Assembly (NCBI GenBank): GCA_041671505.1
Contig: JBAZBK010000008.1
Location: 124,001-188,000, forward strand
DNA length: 64,000 nt
Direction of reading: 5' to 3'
Origin: JACPDH01 sp041671505
GTDB lineage: Bacteria > Acidobacteriota > Thermoanaerobaculia > Gp7-AA8
The notes beneath the pieces were generated by a model, which was not told where the DNA came from, ran no database searches, and worked only from the letters and a program-made list of their open reading frames with translations. Both the position numbers and the translations under genes were made by a program. Of this stretch, positions 52,009 through 63,488 are shown piece after piece (position 1 is the first letter of the stretch; every line of letters starts with the position of its first letter).

Positions 52009-53517
52009 ATGCCGCAAATGAAGCCGAGCACGCCGCCGCCCTTCGATCAGGGCATTTTCCTCCTCCACTACAACCGGGGCAGGGAAGCCTTCCAGGAAGG
52101 CCGCTACGGCGAAGCGCGAAACGAGCTCGAGAAGGCGCAGAAGATGCGCCCGGACGACTCGGACGTGCTGAACCTTCTCGGTCTCGTCTACTTCAAGACG
52201 AACGCGCTCCCGGAAGCCGAGGTGATCTACCGCCGCCTCGCCGAGGAGAACCCCAACGTTTTCGTCCTCCACTCGAACCTCGGGCTGATTCTCTTCAAGC
52301 TCGGCAAGCCGGAAGACGCGGAGCGCTACCTGCTTCGCGCGATCGAGCTTCGGCCTAACTACGCGAAATCGCATCTCTATCTCGGAATGCTCTATCGCGA
52401 GAAGAAGAAGCTCGGGCTCGCTCTCGAGCATCTCCGGTTCGCCGGGGCCGACAAGCTCGTCAGGGAAGTCGAGATCGAGCTAGGGCACGTGCACGCGCCG
52501 GAGCCCGCGGCGCCGTCGCCCGCTCCGGCCGCGCCAGCCCCGTCGGCGAGATCGACCAACGAGATTCCGGTCGCCCCCTTCCGCACGCTCGAGACCCCGA
52601 TCAATACGACGCTCCCCGACATCCGCGCGATCGCGAAGCGGGAAACGGAGAAGGTCGCCGAGAAGAAGGACGAGAACACGCAGAAGATCCGGGCCCTCAG
52701 CGCCGCGCACGCGTCGCCCGCGGCGCCGCAGTCTGCTCCGCCGACTCCGGCGGCCGCTCCGCCGTCACACAGAACCGTTCCCCAGACGGCTCCTGTCGCG
52801 CTCGTCGCTCCCGTTCCCCCGCTTCAACCTCACGTTCCGTCAGAGCTCGAGACGCGCTCGCGCGCGGCGCAGAAGCTTCAGCAGGCCGTCGACGAGCCGG
52901 TGCTCTCCGAGGACAAGCGGCTCAGCCTCGAGCGGAAGATCGAGGGAGCCTCGCGCACCTTCACGCTTCACGAGAACGGATTTCTCGAGATCAATTTCCA
53001 GAAGAGGGTCCACGTTCGTCGCGGCACGGTGTCGAGCTACAGCGGCAACCTGAAATTCATCGGGGAGTCGGGGCTGGTCGGGACGACCGCGGGCTCGATG
53101 GTGAAGGTCGAGGGGCAGGGGAGAATCTTCCTCTACGAGAAGGCGATGAAGACCTTCCTCCTCGACCTGAACGACGAGTTCATCTACGTCGAGGGGTCGA
53201 ATCTGCTGGCACTCGAGGACTCGCTCTCGTTCCGCGTGGAGCCGATCTACGACAACAGCTACCAGCGCAAGATCGACACGATCAAGATCTTCGGAAAAGG
53301 CTCGCTCGCGATCTCCACGCAGATCGAGCCGCTGACTCTGCGCGTTTCGCGCGAGTACCCGCTCCTTCTCTCCTCGGGCGCGCTCGTCGCCTGGACCGGC
53401 TCGATCATCCCGATGGTCGTCGAGGATTCGCAGCTCGAGAATGTGATGATCTCGGCCGACGACGACTCCTTCCGCATCCGCTTCGAAGGCGACGGCATCG
53501 TCGTGTCGGAGCAGTGA
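52009..53517 (+). CDS. TPR protein with C-terminal AIM24-type domain
   Basis: A 502-residue protein. TPR repeats occupy about residues 10-145 (FQEGRYGEARNELEKAQKM; VLNLLGLVYFKTNALPEAEV). A long Pro/Ala-rich linker (about 160-290) follows. The last 200 residues form a beta-rich domain (LHENGFLEINFQKRVHVRRG; KTFLLDLNDEFIYVEGSNLL; TLRVSREYPLLLSSGALVAW) matching the AIM24 type, whose function is poorly known. No signal peptide is present. The combination suggests a scaffold protein. Confidence 0.8.
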   Translation: MPQMKPSTPPPFDQGIFLLHYNRGREAFQEGRYGEARNELEKAQKMRPDDSDVLNLLGLVYFKTNALPEAEVIYRRLAEENPNVFVLHSNLGLILFKLGKPEDAERYLLRAIELRPNYAKSHLYLGMLYREKKKLGLALEHLRFAGADKLVREVEIELGHVHAPEPAAPSPAPAAPAPSARSTNEIPVAPFRTLETPINTTLPDIRAIAKRETEKVAEKKDENTQKIRALSAAHASPAAPQSAPPTPAAAPPSHRTVPQTAPVALVAPVPPLQPHVPSELETRSRAAQKLQQAVDEPVLSEDKRLSLERKIEGASRTFTLHENGFLEINFQKRVHVRRGTVSSYSGNLKFIGESGLVGTTAGSMVKVEGQGRIFLYEKAMKTFLLDLNDEFIYVEGSNLLALEDSLSFRVEPIYDNSYQRKIDTIKIFGKGSLAISTQIEPLTLRVSREYPLLLSSGALVAWTGSIIPMVVEDSQLENVMISADDDSFRIRFEGDGIVVSEQ

Positions 53518-53520
53518 GGC

Positions 53521-53590
53521 AGGTCAAAGGTCAGAGGTCAGAGGTCAGAGCAAGCTGGAACGCGGGCCAGAGGCCAGAGGCCAAAGCTGG
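53521..53590. repeat. stacked heptamer arrays (AGGTCAR and AGGCCAR)
   Basis: AGGTCAA, then three AGGTCAG (53521-53548), end in AGCAAGCTGG. GGGCCAG, AGGCCAG and AGGCCAA (53564-53584) then end in AGCTGG. The two blocks repeat the plan array plus AGC-GG motif, with different unit sequence. They begin three bases after the TPR-AIM24 stop codon. Confidence 0.85.
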
Positions 53591-53643
53591 CGATCGGAGT
53601 GGCGCGATCAGGCGACACTCCGCGTCGCATAGCGACGCCCGAC

Positions 53644-53816
53644 CTTAGCCCCCGGTGACCGAGCCCCGCGGAGCGGGCGAGGGAACCGGGGGTGTAATGG
53701 AGAGACGATTCGCGCCGCGTAGCGGCGCCGGAAACCCGAATCCGGCGCCGCTACGCGGCGCGAATCATTTGTGCTCGCCGTTCCCCCGGTCCCGCTGCGC
53801 GGGACCGGGGGCTAAG
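53644..53816. repeat. nested palindromes in the 53518-53970 intergenic region
   Basis: The outer arms CTTAGCCCCCGGT (53644-53656) and ACCGGGGGCTAAG (53804-53816) are inverted copies. Inside lies a perfect 26-bp inverted repeat, 53707-53732 and 53741-53766, with an 8-base loop. A further hairpin CCCCGGTCCCG-CTG-CGCGGGACCGGGG covers about 53785-53810. Along with the heptamer arrays on both sides it makes up the whole convergent gap. Confidence 0.85.
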
Positions 53817-53900
53817 ATCGGCTGTCGCTACGCGACACGAAAATCACGCAACGAATGAAACGGGGCGCCCTCTTTCGAAGGCGCCCCGTTTGCATTCTCG

Positions 53901-53970
53901 ACTCAGCACTCAGCACTCAGCACTTGTCTAACAACTAACAACTAACAACTAACAACTAACAACTAACAAC
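53901..53970. repeat. heptamer arrays (ACTCAGC x3, AACTAAC x5)
   Basis: Three ACTCAGC units (53901-53921) are followed by GTCTAAC and five AACTAAC units (53926-53967), then AAC. The array ends exactly at the stop codon of the minus-strand M16 gene (53971-53973). The first family recurs at 33924 and the second at 42708-42927. Confidence 0.9.
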
Positions 53971-56808
<2,838 letters not shown>

Positions 56809-57028
56809 TTCGACTCCTGTGACGATTCGTGTTGGGGACATCGGGAAAACTTCGGCGCGGCTCGATGCAGGGCCGCAGGTGGCGGGAATGATATCGGAAC
56901 GGCGGTGACGGCGACGTAACCGATCGGTGACGGGCCGCTCACCCTGCCGCAAGAAATTCAAACGCGAAACCATTCGCCCGCGAGCAGCGTCAGATCGGGT
57001 GAAAACACGATCCGAAGGAGCTGCTTCC

Positions 57029-57934
57029 ATGAATCGACTGCCCCAATTTCTGGCGTGCGCAGTGCTCCTGTTCGTCTCGACATCGGCACCGGCCGGCGAT
57101 CTCGCGCGAGGGGTTCGCGGAAAGATCGCCGCCGGCGATCTCTCGACCGGCATCGCGCAGGTCGAGGACTACAAACGCGCCAAAGGCGTCGATGCCGAAT
57201 ACCTCGACGCAATCGGATGGCTGGCACGAGGTGCGGAGATGCTGCGACGACCCGAAATTGCAGAACGCTACGTTGACGAGCTTCGCCGCGAGATTCCGGT
57301 GGAGAACAAGGACGTGCTGATTCCGTTCGGCGCGAAGATCGAGGTCACCGCGCGGCTCCTCGCCGCGCGCGAAGGTCGCGGTGCCGCGCTTCGCTATCTC
57401 GGCGACGAGCTCGTCCTCGCGAAGGACACGGCGCTTCGCTCCCGCATCAGCAAGAACATCAACCTCATGTCGCTCGAGGGACGCGAAGCGCTCCCGATCG
57501 GCACGGCCGACCATCTCGCGGCGGCGCCTGCGCCGCTCGCGTCGCTGAAGGGCAAACCCGTGCTCCTCTTTTTCTGGGCGAACTGGTGCGGCGACTGTAA
57601 AGCCCAGGGAGAATCGCTTGCGCGCGTCTGGGCGAAATACCGTAGCCAGGGGCTGGTCATGATCGCTCCGACCCGCTACTACGGCAGCGTCGGAGAGAAG
57701 GACGCGACCCCCGCCGAGGAGAAGGAACAGATTGCGAAGGTGTGGAAGGAGTCGTACCCGGGTCTCGAGGATGTTCCCGTCGCGATCGATGCCGACACGA
57801 TGGTCCGTTACGGCGCGTCGGCGACGCCGACGTTCGCGCTGATCGACCGCAAGGGGATCATCAGGCTCTACACGCCGACGCGACTGTCGGAGTCGGAGCT
57901 CTCGCGGCAGATCGACCGGCTTCTCGCGGAGTAA
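57029..57934 (+). CDS. TlpA-like thioredoxin-fold protein, exported
   Basis: A 301-residue protein with a signal peptide (FLACAVLLFVSTSAPAG). An N-terminal helical part (about residues 25-155) resembles TPR helices. The C-terminal thioredoxin domain has LFFWANWCGDCKAQGESL with a CxxC active site, and the cis-Pro region SATPTFALID. It probably handles disulfides in the periplasm. AAGGAG precedes the ATG at 57029. The next gene, a barrel-like protein, begins 67 bp later on the same strand. Confidence 0.88.
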   Translation: MNRLPQFLACAVLLFVSTSAPAGDLARGVRGKIAAGDLSTGIAQVEDYKRAKGVDAEYLDAIGWLARGAEMLRRPEIAERYVDELRREIPVENKDVLIPFGAKIEVTARLLAAREGRGAALRYLGDELVLAKDTALRSRISKNINLMSLEGREALPIGTADHLAAAPAPLASLKGKPVLLFFWANWCGDCKAQGESLARVWAKYRSQGLVMIAPTRYYGSVGEKDATPAEEKEQIAKVWKESYPGLEDVPVAIDADTMVRYGASATPTFALIDRKGIIRLYTPTRLSESELSRQIDRLLAE

Positions 57935-58001
57935 TGCCCGCCGGGCAAGCCTTGCGGTAGCACCTGTCGCGGAGGATCATGGATGAGGTCGGGAAACATC
58001 C

Positions 58002-59081
58002 ATGACTCGTCTGCGTGGAAGCCTGCTTGCGCTCGTCGTCTCCTCCTGCTGCCTCGTGACCACATTCGAGGCGAGCGGCGCGGACGTGCCGCGCTGGAGC
58101 GGCTTCGCGATCGCGCAGGGATCGAGCCAGGACGAAGGAGAGTTCGCCGAGGATTCGATCTCCGCGCAGTTGCAGCTTGGCATCGACTGGAATCTCTCTT
58201 CCTACCTCGCGCTGCACGCGCATTTCATTGCCCGCACCAATCACGCGGACTCCGATCGGGGCCACGTCGGCGTTCCCGAGGCGTATCTCGAGTCGAACTT
58301 CTTTCCGGGAGAGAGCCGCGTGAGGCTGCGCGCCGGCGCAATGTTCCTGCCGACTTCCCGTGAGAATGTCGACGCGCTCTGGGAGTCCCCCTACACGATC
58401 TCGTCGTCGGCGCTCAACACCTGGCTGGGCGAGGAGTTCCGCCCGATCGGCGTCGACGCGAGCGTCTTCCATCACGGCTTCGTCGCGGGCGCGACGGCCT
58501 TCCGTGGCAACGACACGTTTGGCGCGCTCCCCGTGGCGCGAGGCTGGACTCTCCACAACCACTGGACGCTCCTCGGCGAGTGGGTTCCGGTGGGCGGCGA
58601 CGACTACACCTCGGTTTCGGCGGAGAACGACGGGAGGACCGGCTGGTCGGCGCGCGGCGGTTGGAATGGCGAGCGGCTTTCGCTGCAGTACACGCACATC
58701 GACAACCGGTCGGATGGGTTGCCTTACGGCGACCTCTATAACTGGGGAACGAAGTTCGACATCGCGAGCTTCGAGTCGACGGGAAGCGACTGGGTGCTGG
58801 CCGGGGAGTACGGCTGGGGTCCGACGTTCCTCGTGGCAAGGGGGCGGAAGTACGTGACCGACATCGCCGCCGGATATCTCCTGGTCTCGAAGAGCGTTCC
58901 GTCGGGGCGGGTGTCGATGCGGGTCGATTCGTACGAGAACCAGGACGGGACCGACGAGGCGCTGACTCTCGCGTATCTCAGGGAGCTCTCCGGAAGCTGG
59001 AGGGCGGGGGTGGAGGTCGTGACGTCGAGCGACGACACGCGCGTGATGCTGCAACTTCGCCGCGGCTTCTCCGACCGCTGA
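58002..59081 (+). CDS. probable outer-membrane beta-barrel protein
   Basis: A 359-residue protein. The N-terminus has a signal-like segment (LLALVVSSCCLVTTFEASGA). The body alternates hydrophobic and polar residues with many aromatic girdle positions (FAIAQGSSQDEGEF; WSARGGWNGERLSLQYTHID; VSMRVDSYENQDGTDEALTLAY), as expected for antiparallel barrel strands, and it ends MLQLRRGFSDR. I see no family motif beyond that. The operon context with a cupredoxin and a c-di-GMP protein suggests a porin for metal or small-molecule passage. Confidence 0.7.
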   Translation: MTRLRGSLLALVVSSCCLVTTFEASGADVPRWSGFAIAQGSSQDEGEFAEDSISAQLQLGIDWNLSSYLALHAHFIARTNHADSDRGHVGVPEAYLESNFFPGESRVRLRAGAMFLPTSRENVDALWESPYTISSSALNTWLGEEFRPIGVDASVFHHGFVAGATAFRGNDTFGALPVARGWTLHNHWTLLGEWVPVGGDDYTSVSAENDGRTGWSARGGWNGERLSLQYTHIDNRSDGLPYGDLYNWGTKFDIASFESTGSDWVLAGEYGWGPTFLVARGRKYVTDIAAGYLLVSKSVPSGRVSMRVDSYENQDGTDEALTLAYLRELSGSWRAGVEVVTSSDDTRVMLQLRRGFSDR

Positions 59082-59156
59082 CGCAAACCGCGCAGCAGCT
59101 TCCGGCCCTGCGTCGCGACGTGAGGCGCGCTGCTCGGATCGGTGCTAACCTCAGGC

Positions 59157-59744
59157 ATGCTCCGACGAGCTCTCGTCGCTGTTTTCCTTCTCCTCGAGCC
59201 GGTGACGGCTTCGGCCGCAACTCTCGTCGCGACGGTACGTGACGCGCGCGGCGCGCTGGTCGACGACGCGGTCGTCTATGCCGTTCCGGTCGGTCGAAAA
59301 GTTCCGCAGCCGTCGAAGCCGGCGGTCATGGATCAGAAGAACCGCCAGTTTCTCCCGCGCCTTCTCGTCATCCAGACGGGGACGGCGGTCAGTTTTCCCA
59401 ACAGCGACAACGTGCGCCACCAGGTCTACTCCTTCTCGCCCGCGAAGAAGTTCCAGCTGCCGCTCTACGAAGGCACGCCGGCGCAGCCGGTGGTGTTCGA
59501 CAGGGCGGGGGTCGTGACTCTCGGCTGCAACATCCACGACCGGATGAGCGCGCGTATCGTCGTCGTCGACACGCCGCACTTCGCGATCGCGGCGAAGGGT
59601 CGTGCGGAGCTGGGCGAGCTGGCACCGGGAAGTTACGAGGTGCGCGTCTGGTATCCGGGCGCGCGCGAGGAAACGAAGCCGGTGCGCGCGTCGCTCGAAC
59701 CGGGCGAGACGCGCGAGGTGACGTTCGCTTCGGGAAGCGAGTGA
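59157..59744 (+). CDS. cupredoxin-domain protein (methylamine-utilisation-protein-like), exported
   Basis: A 195-residue protein with a signal peptide (ALVAVFLLLEPVTASA). Residues about 20-140 form a plastocyanin-like fold. The likely copper ligands are His in NVRHQVYSF, Cys in TLGCNIHDRM, and the His and Met that follow it. The last 50 residues look like a carboxypeptidase-regulatory-like beta domain. A periplasmic electron-transfer or copper-sensing role is likely. Its end nearly touches the GGDEF-EAL gene (GTGA overlap if that starts at GTG 59741). Confidence 0.85.
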   Translation: MLRRALVAVFLLLEPVTASAATLVATVRDARGALVDDAVVYAVPVGRKVPQPSKPAVMDQKNRQFLPRLLVIQTGTAVSFPNSDNVRHQVYSFSPAKKFQLPLYEGTPAQPVVFDRAGVVTLGCNIHDRMSARIVVVDTPHFAIAAKGRAELGELAPGSYEVRVWYPGAREETKPVRASLEPGETREVTFASGSE

Positions 59745-59749
59745 CGCCG

Positions 59750-62119
59750 ATGTTCGTGCGCAGCTTTCGCGCGAAACTGCTCGTCCTGTTTCTTGGGGCG
59801 CTGGTTCTGCTTCAGCTCGCAACGCTCACGGTCGTCCATCTCGCTGGCAGGAGCAGTCTCCAGAAGGCGATGACGGAAGAGTTGCGCGTCGGCAGCCGCG
59901 TGCTCGACCGCCTTCTCGAGGCGCGCGGGCGCCGCCTCTCCGACTCGGTCCGGGTCCTCGCCGCCGATTTTCCTTTTCGCGAGGCGGTCGCGTCGGGCGA
60001 CCTTCCGACAATCGGGTCGGTGCTGCTCAATCACGGATCGAGGATCGACGCCGACGCCGTCTTCCTGATCTCGCTCGACGGCCAGGTCGAGGCCGATACG
60101 CTCGACGGCCGCTACGCCGGCCGCGCGTTTCCGATTCCCGCGCTCGTCGAGAAGGCGCGCGATGCGGGAGAGGCATCCGCGATCGTCTCGCTCGACGGGC
60201 GCCCCCACCAGTTCGTCGTTGTCCCGGTTCTCGCGCCGCAGCCGATCGCGTGGGTCTGTATCGGCTTCGAGATCGACGAATCGGTCCTCGGTGATCTGAA
60301 CCGTCTGACCGGCCTCGAGGTGTCGCTCTGGAGCATGGCGGAAGGGCGGAGCCCGAGCCTGATCTCGACCCTTCCCTCCGCGGCGCAGCGCGAGTTGCTC
60401 GCGCGGGCGACGTCGCATCCCCGCTCGGCGATGCTCGCCGGGGAGAAGATCGCGCTCGGCGACACGCCGTACGAGTCGCTGGAACGGCCGCTCGAGACGG
60501 CCGATCGCAGCGCGATCAACGTGCTGCTGCAGCGGTCGATCGAAGAGGCGGAACGCCCGCTCCGGCAGCTCGAGCTCCGGATCTTCGTCCTTTCGAGTCT
60601 CGTGCTGCTGGTCGCGATCGTGGCGGCGATCTTCTTCGCGCGCGGCGTCACGCGGCCGTTGCTCTCGCTCGCCGGAGCGGCGCAGCGGATCGAGAAGGGC
60701 GACTACTCGGCGCCCGTGACGATCGCGCAGGACGACGAGATCGGCCTTCTTGCGACGTCGTTCGACACGATGCGGGCCGGAATCCGCGAGCGCGAGGAGC
60801 GGATCCTGCACCAGGCGACGCACGACGCGCTGACGGGACTGCCTAACAGGACCTTCTTCCTCGAGCACCTCACGCAGGCGATCGCCGCGGCGGCGCCCGA
60901 CGGGGGGCAGGTCGGAATGCTGATGATGGACATCGACCGATTCAAGGACATCAATGACACCCTGGGGCACCGCTTCGGAGACGATCTCCTCGTGGAGTTC
61001 GGTCGCCGCCTCAGGCAGGCGACGCGCGAGAGCGACACCGTGGCCCGCCTGGGCGGTGACGAGTTCGCCGTGATGTTCGAGGTCGACGACGCGATGCTGG
61101 CCTCGGAGGTCGCGCGACGGATTTCCGGGGCGCTCGAGGCGCCGTTCACTCTGGCCGGAGTATCGATCGACGTCCGGGCGAGCATGGGCATCGCGCTCTG
61201 CCCGCTTCACGCCGACGACGCGGGAACGCTCATGAAGCGCGCCGACGTCGCGATGTACGACGCCAAGCGAAACCACGAGTCGGTCGCGTTCTACGAGCCG
61301 GGCCGCGACGAGCACACGCTTCGCAGGCTCTCGATCCTCTCCGAGCTCCGCAACGCGATCGCCACCGATCAGCTCGAGCTTCACTACCAGCCGAAGATCG
61401 ACTTCGGTAGCGAGCGCGCCGGCCACGCCGAGGCGCTCGTCAGGTGGCGGCATCCGGTCCACGGCATGATGCCTCCCGACGAGTTCATCACGCTCGCCGA
61501 GCAGTCGGGCAACATCGGACTGATCACGAAGTGGGTGCTGCAGCGCGCGATCCGCGATTGCGGCGTGTGGCGCCGCTCCGGGCTCGACCTGACGGTAGCG
61601 GTAAACCTCTCGGCGCTCGATCTCTTCGATCCCGAGCTGCCGGCGATCGTCAGCGACCTGCTGCTCGAAGCAGGGCTCGAGCCGGCGCACCTCGTCCTGG
61701 AGATCACCGAGAGCGCAGTGATGCGCGACGCGGCGCGCGCGAGGAAGATCCTGGGAGAGTTGAAGGACCGCGGCATCAGCCTCTCGATCGACGACTACGG
61801 CACCGGCTACTCGTCACTCGCGCACCTGCGCCGTCTCCCGGTCGACGAGTTGAAGATCGACAAGTCATTCGTCGTGAATCTCGGCGGCGGATCGGCCGAG
61901 GACAGTGTGATCGTCCGGTCGACGATCGAGCTGGGGCACAACATGGGGCTGCGCGTCATCGCCGAGGGGGTGGAGAGCGAAGCGGCGTGGCGGGAGCTCA
62001 AGTCGCTCGGCTGCGACATGGCGCAGGGCTACTACGTCAGCAGGCCGCTTCCCTCGGATCAGTTCGTCGTCTGGATGCGCGAGTCGCGATGGGGAGCGAA
62101 TCTGCCCGCGCCGTGCTGA
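59750..62119 (+). CDS. membrane diguanylate cyclase/phosphodiesterase (sensor-HAMP-GGDEF-EAL)
   Basis: A 789-residue c-di-GMP enzyme. Helix 1 (LLVLFLGALVLLQLATLTVV) and helix 2 (IFVLSSLVLLVAIVAAIFFA) bracket a periplasmic sensor domain of about 240 residues. HAMP follows (about 305-355). The cyclase has an intact GGDEF starting at residue 435, with an RxxD inhibitory site (RESD) five residues before it. The EAL domain begins near residue 561 (EALVRW) and keeps DDYGTGYSS. Both activities may be functional. A GTG at 59741 is an alternative start. The sensor may read the cupredoxin encoded just upstream. Confidence 0.93.
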   Translation: MFVRSFRAKLLVLFLGALVLLQLATLTVVHLAGRSSLQKAMTEELRVGSRVLDRLLEARGRRLSDSVRVLAADFPFREAVASGDLPTIGSVLLNHGSRIDADAVFLISLDGQVEADTLDGRYAGRAFPIPALVEKARDAGEASAIVSLDGRPHQFVVVPVLAPQPIAWVCIGFEIDESVLGDLNRLTGLEVSLWSMAEGRSPSLISTLPSAAQRELLARATSHPRSAMLAGEKIALGDTPYESLERPLETADRSAINVLLQRSIEEAERPLRQLELRIFVLSSLVLLVAIVAAIFFARGVTRPLLSLAGAAQRIEKGDYSAPVTIAQDDEIGLLATSFDTMRAGIREREERILHQATHDALTGLPNRTFFLEHLTQAIAAAAPDGGQVGMLMMDIDRFKDINDTLGHRFGDDLLVEFGRRLRQATRESDTVARLGGDEFAVMFEVDDAMLASEVARRISGALEAPFTLAGVSIDVRASMGIALCPLHADDAGTLMKRADVAMYDAKRNHESVAFYEPGRDEHTLRRLSILSELRNAIATDQLELHYQPKIDFGSERAGHAEALVRWRHPVHGMMPPDEFITLAEQSGNIGLITKWVLQRAIRDCGVWRRSGLDLTVAVNLSALDLFDPELPAIVSDLLLEAGLEPAHLVLEITESAVMRDAARARKILGELKDRGISLSIDDYGTGYSSLAHLRRLPVDELKIDKSFVVNLGGGSAEDSVIVRSTIELGHNMGLRVIAEGVESEAAWRELKSLGCDMAQGYYVSRPLPSDQFVVWMRESRWGANLPAPC

Positions 62120-62139
62120 TCGCGCAGGCGCAGCGTAAC

Positions 62140-62175
62140 CGACGTGGCGCGTATCGAATTACCCGCGCCACGTCG
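62140..62175. terminator. hairpin between convergent genes
   Basis: CGACGTGGCGCG (62140-62151) pairs with CGCGCCACGTCG (62164-62175), a perfect 12-bp stem with a 12-base loop. It lies 20 bp past the GGDEF-EAL stop and 40 bp before the end of the convergent gene. It has no T tract, so it may act as a bidirectional mRNA-end hairpin. Confidence 0.45.
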
Positions 62176-62215
62176 CTTCAACGTGGAACGTGCCGGGTCA
62201 CGACGACCGGCAGCG

Positions 62216-63223
62216 TCAGTAGCCTTCCTTGCCCCAGCCCGGCCTTCTGCCTTCCGGCGTCTTCAGCAGCTTGATGATTTCCATCTCGTTGCCGATGATC
62301 GCCTTCGAGGACTGATCGAGCAGCAGCTTGATGTCGGCATCGTGGGTGGACAGGCGGGCGTCGTGCCGGCCAAGGCTCGCTTCGAGCTGTGCGATGAGCG
62401 CCTTGACTGCCGCGTCATGGGCCTGCAGCTCCGCCTGCAGCTCCGCCGAGTCGCCACTCTGGGCGGCGAGCAGGGCCCTGATCCGGTCGTCGTGGGAGCT
62501 CAGGTCGCTCAGGATGTAGACGCTGTTCCTGTACGCCGCCTCGTTTTCAGCGGCGTCGAGCTTGCCTTCCCACGAATTGCAGGCGTCAACCGGCGCCCTC
62601 GCGACGAGGAAGCCTGCCTGTACGATCTTCGTGGCTCCGCAGACGCTGATGCATATGATGCCGGTCGGGTCGCACCCCGAGGCGTCGCAGGCGAGTTGTG
62701 CCGCGGTCAGGCTGATCTGTGCGCCGGCGAGAGCCGCGAGGTAGTACGCGAAGCCCGCGCTCTCGCATCGGCTCGAATTGCTCGTGACCAGCCCGAGCGG
62801 CCTGAGCAGCAGGTAGTCGAGGTCGGTGCTCGTGTCGGGGTAGTTGGGCGGGTAGGGCGCCGTGCCACTCTCGGGCGTCGCCGTCACGGCCGGCACGATC
62901 TCCTGTGGTGGCGCGAGGCCCGCGCTGCGCGCGGCCTGGCTGCGTTTCACGATCTGCGTCGAGGCTTCGAGAAACGCGGCCTTGTTGGGGATCGCTTCGA
63001 GAGCCGCCTCGACCTCGGGGCGGTTCCAGTAAAGAAGGGTGGATGCGGTCGGCTCCATCCCTCCCGCCTTCTCGATCGCGACGACGACGTCGTAGAGCGC
63101 CTGCTGAAGGTCGGCGCCTCGAAGAGGTGTTACTTCGGCGGCAGATAAGGGAAGCGTGGGAAAGAGAATTGCAAGTGTGGCCACCAGCGCGCCAGCGAGC
63201 GTCGGCACGCGCGTTCGACTCAT
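62216..63223 (-). CDS. secreted protein of unknown function with C-terminal coiled coil
   Basis: A 335-residue protein I do not recognise. The signal peptide is LAGALVATLAILFPTLPLSA. The middle is Cys-containing (CESAGFAYYLAAL; CDASGCDPTGIICISVCG), with about seven cysteines that could form disulfides. The last 110 residues form a helical coiled coil (SHDDRIRALLAAQ; LGRHDARLSTHDADIKLLLD). No enzyme motif is seen. It precedes the partial gene at the window end with 265 bp between them; that gap shows nothing distinct. Confidence 0.7.
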   Translation of the reverse strand: MSRTRVPTLAGALVATLAILFPTLPLSAAEVTPLRGADLQQALYDVVVAIEKAGGMEPTASTLLYWNRPEVEAALEAIPNKAAFLEASTQIVKRSQAARSAGLAPPQEIVPAVTATPESGTAPYPPNYPDTSTDLDYLLLRPLGLVTSNSSRCESAGFAYYLAALAGAQISLTAAQLACDASGCDPTGIICISVCGATKIVQAGFLVARAPVDACNSWEGKLDAAENEAAYRNSVYILSDLSSHDDRIRALLAAQSGDSAELQAELQAHDAAVKALIAQLEASLGRHDARLSTHDADIKLLLDQSSKAIIGNEMEIIKLLKTPEGRRPGWGKEGY

Positions 63224-63488
63224 GGTATCCGTCCTTTCTGTAGGGGTTCTGAACCGGTCGATTCTATTGTGCGGGGGAAGTAAAGCTGCGTCCGGACGGC
63301 ACTGCGAAGTGTGACGCGCAGGTGGTATGCCGCGCCCGTTTGGGCCGGGCTCTGGTGCTGTGATGAAAGGACGTCCGGCGATACCGCTTGCACGCGCCGA
63401 CCCTCAGCGTGCACTCGCGTCGCTGCCCCAGGTCCACAGCTTCGAGGCAACCGTCGTTCGTTCCGCGTTTCGCGTCCCGCGTTCCCGG

